Part shown: piece by piece, positions 19,417 to 30,154 of the stretch
How positions within the stretch are numbered: the stretch's first letter is position 1
How the letters are laid out: the number at the start of each line of letters is the position of its first letter
NCBI GenBank assembly: GCA_049999725.1
Contig: JBNGIS010020633.1
Location: 1-30,671, forward strand
Source: Haplomitrium mnioides
Lineage: Eukaryota > Marchantiophyta > Haplomitriopsida > Calobryales
Length of the DNA: 30,671 nt
Direction: 5' to 3'
Translations under genes and position numbers: made by a program
Notes under the pieces: generated by a model
Seen by the model: only the letters and a program-made list of their open reading frames with translations
What the model was told of the DNA's origin: nothing
Databases searched by the model: none

Positions 19417-20130
19417 ATGGAAAAGAAAAGAGAGATGGAAGAGGAGAAAGTGAGGAAATATCCAGGTAGAAAAGATGGATCTGGTTTACCTTTTGAGGGA
19501 GTTAAAGTGGATGAACTCGATCTGGATTATAATGTGGTTGTGGATGTACAAAGAATGCCAGCCAATGTAACAGTGGGGCAAATCTTGAGGATGTTTGCAC
19601 CACATGGGAAAAAGTTAAGAATGTTGGCCAACATAAGGAAAAGAAAGTATAGGCTACCTAAGGTGTTGGTTCTTGTATCGTTTTTGCCAACAGGAACTAT
19701 TCAAGGGAAGGTGCAAAAATATGGAGTTCCCAAGGTGGAGATTCAGATAAAAGGATGTAACGTGACAAATGTACCGATTGATGGGGGTTCAGGGAAGAAT
19801 ATTATGGTGTTGGAAACCATGGAATCACTAGGGTTCGGCCATATGGATAAAACTCCTCAAGTATTGAGATTGGCAAATCAGAGAAGACTGATCCTTGAAG
19901 GAGTTTTAAAGGGAGTTAAGACTGTGATTTGAAGGATGGAGTTTATTCTGGATTATATAGTCATAAACCTTAAATCAAAATCAACATACCTTGTATTATT
20001 GGGACAGCCTTGGCTGTATCAAGCCAAAGCAGCGGAAGATTGAGGAAAGAGAGAGATTAGGTTTGGAACCAACCTTAAGGCAAAACTATCTTGGGGAGAA
20101 CCTCCATATCAGGGAGAGACTTAGATAATA
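19417..20130 (+). pseudogene. PR: Aspartic protease of the second element
   Basis: A frame open at 19417-19932 carries VPIDGGSGKNIM (near 19774-19809), the protease active-site region with D-G-G instead of D-[ST]-G. After TGA 19930 the same register continues with LLGQPWLYQAK (near 19999), the conserved distal protease motif, then decays. Preceding sequence includes GQILRMFAPHGKKLRML, a linker typical of plant gag-PR junctions. Confidence 0.7.
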
Positions 20131-20161
20131 GAGGAATATACCTTAAACTAGTCTGTAATTT

Positions 20162-21376
20162 ATGATGGATCTATATCAGAGTCAGAAGAAGTTACAAGAG
20201 GATGATACACCAACTGCTCACTTGGATAAAAAATATTGCGAGGAGCTGGGTGTATGTAATCCCACTTTTCTTGGCTGGAGTGATGAAGAGTTTATCAAGT
20301 GGAGTATATGCGGTGAAGAAAATGTAGGTGACTTGGATATGTTCTTGCTATTTTTGAGTGAAGGTGAGAAAGAACCTGAGCTGATTTTGGAGCAGATCGC
20401 GACACACAACGTGGTAAGAGAACAACAATACATCGCCATTCAAGTGAGTTCCAATGATCCTGAAAAGATGTTATTTTTGTGTAATGAATTGGATAAGGAA
20501 GAGAGCAAAATACATAAAGCTCTCTTGATAGAATTTCAAGATGTGTTTGCCTAGTCCTATAAAGACTTAAAGGGAATACCTGCTGAACTCTGTGAGCACA
20601 GAATCTATTTGGAGGAGGGAGTCATGCGTGTTTAACAGAGGCAGTATCGACTGAATCCTAAATATTCTTTGCTAGTGAAGGAAGAGTTGGATAAACTGTT
20701 GGCTACAAATTTTATTTATTTAGTACCCTACAATGAGTGGGTGTCGCCAATAGTGATAGTAATGAAGAAAAAAAGAAAAATCAGAGTGTGCAAAGATTTC
20801 AAGAAATTAAATTAGGCCACTAAAAAGGATTTCTATCCTTTACCATTTAATGATATTGTCCTAGATCAAGTGGCAAGAGCTGAATGTTATTCTTTTTTAG
20901 ATGGATTCTCTAGTTATAACCAAGTGAGTATCCATCCTGAAGATAGGCCTAAAACTACCTTTACTACAAATTGGGGCACCTATGCTTGTAATGTGATGGA
21001 TTTTGGGCTGTGTAATGCCCCATCTACATTTCAGAGGGCTATGACACATATTTTTAAACCGTATTTGCGAGACTTTATAGAAATATTTTTGGATGACTTT
21101 TGTGTGCATGGATCAAAGAAGGATCACCCTAGTCATTTGAGAAAAACCTTTGAGAGATGCAGATGGGGACAGCTAAGACTGCACCCTAAAAAGAGTTTTA
21201 TTGCAATGAGTGAAGGGTCATTGTTGGGACATAGAGTCTCTAAAAATGGCATTGCTATAGATGTGGATAAATTGAAGGTTATAAAGGCTGTTATGAGGCC
21301 TACTACAGTCACACAAGTGAGAGGATTTTTAGGAGCCACGAGTTACTATAGGAGGTTCATTGAGAACTATTCCTAG
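20162..21376 (+). pseudogene. RT: Reverse transcriptase of the second element
   Basis: One register runs from 20162 onward. A linker (SDEEFIKWSICGEENVGDLD) is followed by the RT fingers and palm: PIVIVMKKKRKIRVCKDFKK, YSFLDGFSSYNQVSIHPED (first catalytic Asp), FGLCNAPSTFQRAM and IFLDDF (YxDD-box equivalent, F-L-D-D, near 21085). The thumb-connection motif VRGFLGATSYYRRFI follows. Stops TAG 20552, TAA 20633, TAG 20813 and TAG 21374 break it, but there is no frameshift. Both catalytic motifs are preserved. RT would copy the element RNA into DNA in cytoplasmic particles. Confidence 0.85.
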
Positions 21377-22024
21377 ATAGCTGCTCCACTTACCAATTTG
21401 TTGCAAAAAAACTCTGTTTTTCAATGGGGAGAAGAGGCCCAGCTAGCTTTTGAGAAATTGAAAGAAAAGCTTACTACAACACCTATTTTGAAGCCTCTAG
21501 ACTAGAATAAAAAGTTCTATGTTTATGTTGATGTATCTACCTTTGCAATAGGTAGCGTATTGAGTCAAATGGATGAAAATAAGAAGGATCGTCCTATTTA
21601 TTATGCAAGTCAAAAGTTGACTGTAGTGGAAAAAAATTATTCAATTACAGAAACATAAGCGTTGGGACTGATATTTTCAGTCAAAAAATTCAGACACCAT
21701 CTACTGGGGTATCCGTTTGTGTTTCATGTGGATCACAATTCAGTGAAATACTTAGTGAATAAACCTGATTTGTCTAGGAGGATAGCAAGATGGATGTTGC
21801 TACTCCAGGAGTTTGATTTTGAAGTGGACGTGAGACCAAGGAAGTCACATTGGAATGCAGATTTCCTGTCAAGAATTCCAAGACCAGCCGAGATGGAGGA
21901 CCTGAATGATAACTTTCCAGATGAGAACTTGTTTCCAATTGAGAAGGAAGGGGAGGAGAATCCTTGGTATAAGGAGATCTGGTTGTATCTGGAGAGTTCT
22001 AATTTGCCTTTTGGGCTGAATTAA
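21377..22024 (+). pseudogene. RH: RNase H of the second element
   Basis: Same register as RT. The RNase H signatures are KKFYVYVDVSTFAIGSVLSQ (first Asp), YSITET with a stop at the next codon (Glu region, TAA 21656) and FVFHVDHNSVKYL (third Asp; VDH for the usual TDH). A linker to integrase follows (RKSHWNADFLSRIPR) up to TAA 22022. TAG 21503 interrupts near the start. Confidence 0.8.
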
Positions 22025-23245
22025 GAAGAAGAGGTAGTCTTTTTCCAGAAGGTGGCGCCATATACGATTTATAATGGAGTATTATATAAGAAATGACCTC
22101 ATGATATATTGAGACGTTGTTTGAGCCCTACTGAAATTAAGAAGGTGATAGCTGCTCTTCATGATGATGAAGTAGGTGGGCACTATGCTATGCGCAATAC
22201 TGTGGAGAAGATCCATGAGGCAGGCTATTGGTGGCCTACCATGTATAAGGATGTGGAGGGCTATATTCAGAGTTGTGTCCCATGTCAAAAGGTGGGTAAG
22301 GCGACAAAAAGTAGCCAATAGCCACTTACCCCAATTTAACCCTTGGCTCCATTTGAGAAATGGGGAATAGATTTTGTAGGACCCATTACACCAGTGTCTA
22401 GATATTACAAAAATAGATATATATTAGTGTGCACAGATTATGCCACCAAATGGGTGGAAGCAAAAGCTACCCGAAGGGATGAAGTAGTGGAAGCTGCTAA
22501 TTTCTTGTTTGAGAATATAATTACGCGGTTTGGCTGTCCTTTGGAATTGATCAGTGATAAGGGGACTCATTTTTTTAATGAGGTGATTCAGTGCCTTACC
22601 AATATATATCTAATTGAACACAAGAAGACAACTCCCTACAACCCAAAAGCTAATGGATACACCGAAAGAGTTAATGGCATATTATGTAAGATATTAACAA
22701 AGATTTGTTTAGCGCACTCATCGAATTGGAACAGGAAGCTATACTAAGCTTTGTGGATGTACAGCAGAGTAGAGAAGGTGACTACAAAGCAGACCCCGTT
22801 TTATTTGGTCTATGGTACTCATTCCCTAGTACCGGTGGAGTGGGATGTGTCTTCCATAAGAATTGATAAAGAGGAATGTATGACATATGAGGAGAGTTTA
22901 TTGAAAAAGATGATGGATTTGGTTAAGCTAGAGGAAGATAGAGTTTAGGCTCTTGCTGAAACCCAAGCGGAGGAGATTTACGATTCCAAGCTTAAGAAGG
23001 TGAATACTTCTAAAGGGGATCTTGTGCTTTTATATGACAGTCAATATTTTTGGTTTCTAGAGAAGCTACATGTAAGATGGATGAGACCCTATGTGGCATC
23101 AAAGATTTATGACAATGGATCCTTAGAGTTGAAAACTTTGTCGAGAGAAGTGCTTGAAAAAAGAGCAAATGGATCGAGGGTGAAAAACGTTGTCATTTAT
23201 AAGATCTTGCAAGGATGCCAAACGATGGAGGAGGAGGCTATGTGA
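22025..23245 (+). pseudogene. INT: Integrase of the second element (founder copy)
   Basis: Still in the RT register. The zinc-binding HHCC domain is at about 22160-22300 (LHDDEVGGHYAMRNTVEK, QSCVPCQK). The DDE core is WGIDFVGPI (first Asp, near 22360), LISDKGTHF (second Asp, near 22550) and NGYTERVNG (Glu, near 22665). The C-terminal domain carries KGDLVLLYD and VRWMRPYVA, the GPY/F module with Arg for Gly in this copy. Stops are TGA 22094, TAG 22319, TAA 22337, TAA 22745 and TAG 22946. The last segment, from the catalytic Glu onward, is unit 1 of the tandem array. The reading ends with TGA at 23243, just before unit 2. Integrase inserts element DNA into the host genome. Confidence 0.85.
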
Positions 23246-24328
23246 AAGCATAGCTATTGATAGAAGGTCAGAAAGAGTTAATGGCGTATTATGTAAGATA
23301 TTAACAAAGATTTGCTTAGCAAACTCATTGAATTGGGACATGAAGCTGTACTTAGCTTTGTGGGTGTACAGAACAGCAGAGAAGGTGACTACAAAAGAGA
23401 CCCCATTTTGTTTGGTCTATGGTACTCATTCCCTAGTACCGGTGGAGTGGGATGTGCCTTCCATAAGAATTGCTAAAGAGGAACGTATGTCGGATGAGGA
23501 GAGTTTATAGAAAAAGATGATGGATCTGGCTAAGCTGGAGGAAGATAGAGTTGAGGCTCTTGCTTAAACCCAAGTAGAAGGAGATTTACGATTCCAAGCT
23601 TAAGAAGGTGAATATTTCTAAATGGGATCTTGTGCTTTTATATGACAGTCAATATTTTTGGTTTCCAGAGAAGCTACATGTAAGATGGATGGGACCCTAT
23701 GTGGCATCAAAGATTTATGACAATGGATCCTTAGAGTTGAAAACTTTGTCGGGAGAAGTGCTTGAAACGAGAGCAAATGGATCGCGGGTGCAAACATTGT
23801 CACTTATAAGCGCTTGCAAGGACGCTACACGATGGAGGAGGAGGAGGCTATGTGAGAGCATAACTATTGATAGAATGTCAGAAAGAGTTAATGGCGTATT
23901 ATGTAAGATATTAACAAAGATTTGTTTAGCGCACTCATCGAACTGGGACAGGAAGCTGTACTAAGCTTTGTGGGTGTACAGCACAGCAGAGAAGGTGACT
24001 AGAAAGCATACCTCGTTTTATTTGGTCTATGGTACTCATTCCCTAGTATCGGTGAAGTGGGATGTGCGTTCAATAAGAATTGCTAAAGAGGAGTGTATGT
24101 CGGATGAGGAGAGTTTATTGAAAAAGATGATGGATCTGGTTAAGCTAGAGGAAGATAGAGTTGAGGCTCTTGCTGAAACCCAAGTAGAAGGAGATTTACG
24201 ATTCCAAGCTTAAGAAGGTGAATATTTCTAAAGGGTATCTTGTGCTTTTATATGACAGTCAATATTTTTGGTTTCCAGAGAAGCTACATGTAAGATGGAT
24301 GGGACCCTATGTGGCATCAAAGATTTAT

Positions 24329-24338
24329 NNNNNNNNNN
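24329..24338. other. 10-N gap with duplicated 47-bp flanks
   Basis: Bases 24282-24328 are identical to 24339-24385, so the N's probably separate two contig ends that overlap. Confidence 0.9.
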
Positions 24339-24884
24339 AGCTACATGTAAGATGGATGGGACCCTATGTGGCATCAAAGATTTATAACAATGGGTCCTTA
24401 GAGTTGAAAACTTTTTCAAGAGAAGTGCTTGAAGCAAGAGCAAATGGATCGATGGTGAAAACGTTGTCACTTATAAGCGCTTGCGAGGACGCTACACGAT
24501 GGAGGAGAAGGCTATGTGAGAGCATAACTATTGATAGAAGGTCAAAAAGAGTTAATGGCGTATTATATAAGATATTAACTAAGATTTGTTTAGCGCACTT
24601 ATCGAATTGGGACAGGAAGCTCTAGTAAGCTTTGTGGGTGTACAGAATAGCAAAGAAGGTGACTACAAAGCAGACCCCATTTTATTTGGTCTACGGTACT
24701 CATTCCCTAGCACCGGTGGAGTGGGATGTGCCTCTATAAGAATTGCAAAAGAGGAACGTATGACAGATGAGGAGAGTTTATTGAAAAAGATGATGGATCT
24801 AGTTAAGCTGGAGGAAGATAGAGTTGAGGCTCTTGCTTTAACCCAAGTGGAAAGAGGTTTAAGATTCCAAGCTTAAGAAGGTGA

Positions 24885-24894
24885 NNNNNNNNNN
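24885..24894. other. 10-N gap with duplicated 37-bp flanks
   Basis: Bases 24848-24884 are identical to 24895-24931, again an unmerged overlap. Confidence 0.9.
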
Positions 24895-24927
24895 TGGAAA
24901 GAGGTTTAAGATTCCAAGCTTAAGAAG

Positions 24928-25255
24928 GTGAATATTTCTAAAGGGGATCTTGTGCTTTTATATGACAGTCAATATTTTTGGTTTCCAGAGAAGCTACATG
25001 TAAGATGGATGGGACCCTATGTGGCATCAAAGATTTATGACAATGGATCCTTAGAGTTGAAAACTTTTTCGGGAGAAGTGCTTGAAACGAGAGCAATTGG
25101 ATCGAGGGTGAAAATGTTGTCATTTATAAGCACTTGCGAGGATGAGGAGAGTTTATTGAAAAAGATGATGGATCTTTTTAAGGTGGAGGAAGACAGGGTT
25201 CATGCTCTTGCTTAAACCCAAGCGGAAGGAGATTTACGATTCCAAGCTTTAGAAG
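24928..25255 (+). repeat. 328-bp short unit of the integrase array
   Basis: Sequence jumps from CACTTGCGAGGA directly to TGAGGAGAGTTTATTG, omitting about 280 bp that lie between these points in full units. GAGGA is shared at both ends of the lost segment. The same junction occurs at about 27149 and 28630, each giving a 328-bp spacing. Confidence 0.8.
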
Positions 25256-26471
25256 GTGAATATTTCTAAAGGGGATCTTGTGCTTTTATATGACAGTCAA
25301 TATTTTTGGTTTCCAGAGAAGCTACATGTAAGATGGATGGGACCCTATGTGGCATCAAAGATTTATGACAATGGATCCTTAGAGTTGAAAACTTTGTCAG
25401 GAGAAGTGCTTGAAACAAGAGCAAATGGATCGAGGGTGAAAACGTTGTCACTTATAAGAGCTTGCGAGGACGCTACACGATGGAGGAGGAGGCTATGTGA
25501 GAGCATAACTATTGATAGAAGGTCAAAAAGAGTTAATGGCGTATTTTGTAAGATATTAACAAAGATTTGTTTAGCGCACTCATCGAATTGGGACAGGAAG
25601 CTCTACTAAGCTTTGTGGGTGTACAAAACAGCAGAGAAGGTGACTACAAAGCAGACCCCATTTTATTTTTTCTATGGTACTTATTCCCTAGTACGGGTGG
25701 AGTGGAATGTGCCTTCCATAAGAATTGCTAAAGAGGAACGTATGCGGCATGAGGAGAGTTTATTGAAAAAGATGATGGATCTAGTTAAGCTGGAGGAAGA
25801 CAAGGTTCATGCTCTTGCTTAAACCGAAGCGGAAGGAGATTTACGATTCCAAGCTTAAGAAGGTGCATATTTCTAAAGGGGATCCTGTGCATTTATATGA
25901 CAGTCAATATTTTTGGTTTCCAGAGAAGCTACATGTAAGATGGATGGGACCCTATGTGGCATCAAAGATGTATGACAATGGATCCTTAGAGGTAAAAACT
26001 TTTTCGGGAGAAGTGTTTGAAACAAGAGCAATTGGATCGAGGGTGAAAACGTTGTCGCTTATAAGCACTTGCGAGGACGTTACACGATGGAGGAGGAAGC
26101 TATGTGAGAGCATAGCTATTGATAGAAGGTCAGAAAGAGTTAATTGTGTATTATGTAAGATATTAACAAAGATTTGCTTAGCTCACTCATCGAATTGGGA
26201 CAGGAAGCTGTACTAAGCTTTGTGGGTGTGAAAAACAGCAGAGAAGGTGACTACAAAGCAGACCCCATTTTATTTGGTCTATGGTGCTTATTCCCTAGTA
26301 CCGGTGGAGTGGGATGTGCCTTCTATAAGAATTGCTAAAGAGGAATGTATGGAGGATGAGGAGAGTTTATTGAAAAAGATGATGGATCAGGTTAAGCTCG
26401 AGGAAGACAGGGTTCATGCTCTTGCTTAAACCCAAGCGGAAGGAGATTTAGGATTCCAAGCTTAAGAAGGT

Positions 26472-29013
26472 GAATATTTCTAAAAGGGACCTTGTGCTTT
26501 TATATGACAGTCAATATTTTTGGTTTCCAGATAAGCTACATGTAACATGGATGGGACCCTATGTGGCATCAAAGATTTATGACAAGGGATGGTTAGAGTT
26601 GAAAACTTTTTCGGGAGAAGTGCTTGAAACGAGAGCAATTGGATCGAGGGTGAAAACGTTGTCAATTATAAGCACTTGCGAGGACGCTACACGATGGAGG
26701 AGGAAGCTATCTGAGAGCATAGCTATTGATAAAAGGTCAGAAAGAGTTAATGGCGTATTATGTAAGATATTAACAAAGATTTGCTTCACTCACTAATCGA
26801 ATTGGGATAGGAAGTTGTACTAAGCTTTGTGGGTGNNNNNNNNNNTGATGGATCTGGTTAAGCTGGAGGAAGACAGAGTTCATGCTCTTGCTTAAACCCA
26901 AGCGGAAGGAGATTTACGATTCCAAGCTTAATAAGGTGATTATTTCTAAAGGGGATCTTGTGCTTTTATATGACAGTCAATATTTTTCGTTTCCATAGAA
27001 GCTACATGTAAGATGGATGGGACCCTATATGGCATCAAAGATTTATGACAATGGATCCTTAGAGTTGAATACTTTGTCGGAAGAAGTGCTTGAAACGAGA
27101 GCAATTGGATCGAGGGTGAAAACGTTGTCATTTATAAGCACTTGCGAGGATGAGGAGAGTTTACTGAAAAAGATGATGGATCTGGTTAAGCTGGAGGAAG
27201 ACAGGGTTCATGCTGTTGGTTAAACCCAAGCGGAAGGAGATTTAGGATTCCAAGCTTAAGAAGGTGAATATTTCTAAAGGGGATCTTGTGCTTTTATATG
27301 ACAGTCAATATTTCTGGTTTCCAAAGAAGCTACATGTAAGATGGATGGGACCCTATGTGGCATCAAAGATTTATGACAATGGATCCTTAGAGTTGAAAAC
27401 TTTGTCTGGAGAAGTGCTTGAAACGAGAGAAAATGGATCGAGGGTGAAAATGTTGTCACTTATAAGAGCTTGCGAGGACGCTACACGATGGAGGAGGAGG
27501 CTATGTGCTTTTATATGACAGTCAATATTCTTGGTTTCCAGAGAAGGTACATGTAAGATGGATGGGACCCTATGTGACATCAAAGATTTTTTATAATGGA
27601 TCCTTAGAGTTGAAAACTTTTTCGAGAGAAGTGCTTGAAACGAGAGCAATTGGATCGAGGGTGAAAACGTTGTCATTTATAAGCATTTGTGAGGATGAGG
27701 AGAGTTTATTGAAAAAGATGATGGATATGGTTAAGCTGGAGGAAGACAGGTTTCATGCTCTTGCTTAAACCCAAGTGGAAGGAGATTTACGATTCCAAGT
27801 TTAAGAAGGTGAATATTTCTAAAAGGGATCTTGTGCTTTTATATGACAATCAATATTTTTGGTTTCTAGAGAAGCTACATGTAACATGGATGGGACCCTA
27901 TGTGGCATCAAAGATTTATGAAAAGGGATGGTTAGAGTTGAAAACTTTTTCGGGAGAAGTGCTTGAAACGAGAGCAATTGGATCGAGGGTGAAAACGTTG
28001 TCAATTATAAGCACTTGCGAGGACGCTACACGATGGAGGAGGAAGCTATGTGAGAGCATAGCTATTGATAAAAGATCAGAAAGAGTTAATGGCGTATTAT
28101 GTAAGATATTAACAAAGATTTGCTTCGCTCACTAATCGAATTGGGATAGGAAGTTGTACTAAGCTTTGTGGGTGTGAAAAACAGCAGAGAAGGTGACTAC
28201 AAAGCAGACCCCATTTTATTTGGTCTATGGTACTTATTCCCTAGTACCAGTGGAGTGGGATGTGCCTTCTATAAGAATTGCTAAAGAGGAACGTATGCGG
28301 GATGAGGAGAGTTTATTGAAAAAGATGATGGATCTGGTTAAGCTGGAGGAAGACAGAGTTCATGCTCTTGCTCAAAGCCAAGCGGAAGGAGATTTACGAT
28401 TCCAAGCTTAATAAGGTGATTATTTCTAAAGGGGATCTTGTGCTTTTATATGACAGTCAATATTTTTCGTTTCCAGAGAAGCTACATGTAAGATGGATGG
28501 GACCCTATGTGGCATCAAAGATTTATGACAATGGATCCTTAGAGTTGAATACTTTGTCGGAAGAAGGGCTTGAAACGAGAGCAATTGGACCGAGGGTGAA
28601 AACATTGTCATTTATAAGCACTTGCGAGGATGAGGAGAGTTTATTGAAAAAGATGATGGATCTGGTTAAGCTGGAGGAAGACAGGGTTCATGCTGTTGGT
28701 TAAACCCAAGCGGAAGGGGATTTAGGATTCCAAGCTTAAGAAGGTGAATATTTCTAAAGGGGATCTTGTGCTTTTATATGACAGTCAATATTTCTGGTTT
28801 CCAGAGAAGCTACATGTAAGATGGATGGGACCCTATGTGGCATCAAAGATTTATGACAATGGATCCTTAGAGTTGACAACTTTGTCTAGAGAAGTGCTTG
28901 AAACGAGAGCAAATGGATCGAGGGTGAAAATCTTGTCACTTAGAAGAGCTTGCAAGGACGCTACACGATGGAGGAGGAGGCTATGTGAGAGCATAACTGT
29001 TGATAGAAGGTCA
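26472..29013 (+). repeat. Higher-order duplication within the integrase array
   Basis: The block from 26472 and the block from 27811 share private variants: AAAGGGATGGTTAGAG, GATAAAAG/ATCAG, TTGCTTC-CTCACTAATCG, and the following short unit beginning GTGATTATTTC with TGAATACTTTGTCGG. The offset is 1339 bp, later 1480 bp because a 10-N gap in the first copy hides about 150 bp. Several units were therefore duplicated together. Confidence 0.7.
26836..26845. other. 10-N gap hiding about 150 bp of array
   Basis: Comparison with the sister block shows that the sequence corresponding to about 28176-28325 is missing here. Confidence 0.75.
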
Positions 29014-30154
29014 GAAAGAGTTAATGGCGTATTATGTAAGATATTAACAAAGATTTGTTGAGCACACTCATCGAATTGGGACAGGAAGCTGTATTAAGCT
29101 TTGTGGGTGTACAGAACAGCAGAGAAGGTGACTAAAAAGCAAACCCCATTTTATTTGGTCTATGGTACTCATTCCCTAGTACTGGTGGAGTGGAATGTGC
29201 TTTCCATAAGAACTGCTAAAGAGGAACTTATGCCGGATGAGGAGAGTTTATTGAAAAAGATGATGGATCTAGTTAAGCTGGAGGAAGACAGGGTTCATGC
29301 TCTTGTTGAAACCCAAGCGGAAGGAGATTTACGATTCCAAGCTTAAGAAGGTGAATATTTCTAAAGGGGATCTTGTGTTTTTATATGACAGTTAATATTT
29401 TTCGTTTCAAGAGAAGCTACATGTAAGATGGATGAGACCCTATGTGGCATCAAAGATTTATGACAATGGATTCTTAGAGTTGAAAACTTTTTCAAGAGAA
29501 GTGCTTGAAACGAGAGCAATTGGATCAAGGGTGAAAACGTTGTCATTTATAAGCACTTGCGAGGACGCTACACGATGCAGGAGGAAGCTATGTGAGAGCA
29601 TAGCTATTGATAGAAGGTCAGAAAGAGTTAATAAAGTATTATGCAAGATATTGACAAAGATTTGCTTAGCTCACTCATCGAATTGGGACAGGAAGCTGTA
29701 CTAAGCTTTGTGGGTGTACAGAACAACAAAGAAGGTGACTACAAAGCAGACCCCATTTTATTTAGTCTATGGTACTTATTCTCTAGTACTGGTGGAGTGG
29801 GAGAGGAACGTATGCGGGATGAGGAGAATTTATTGAAAAAGATGATGGATCTAGTTAAGCTGGAGGAAGACAGGGTTCATGCTCTTGCTGAAACCCAAGC
29901 GGAAGGAGATTTACGATTCCAAACTTAAGAAGGTGAATATTTCTAAAGGGGATCTTATGCTTTTATATGACAGTCAATATTTTTGGTTTCCAGAGAAGCT
30001 ACATGTAAGATGGATGGGACCCTATGTGGCATCAAAGATTTATGACAATGGATTCTTAGAGTTGAAAACTTTTTCGAGAGAAGTGCTTGAAACGACAGCA
30101 AATGGATCGAGGGCGAAAACGTTGTCATTTATAAGCGCTTGCAAAGACGGTACA

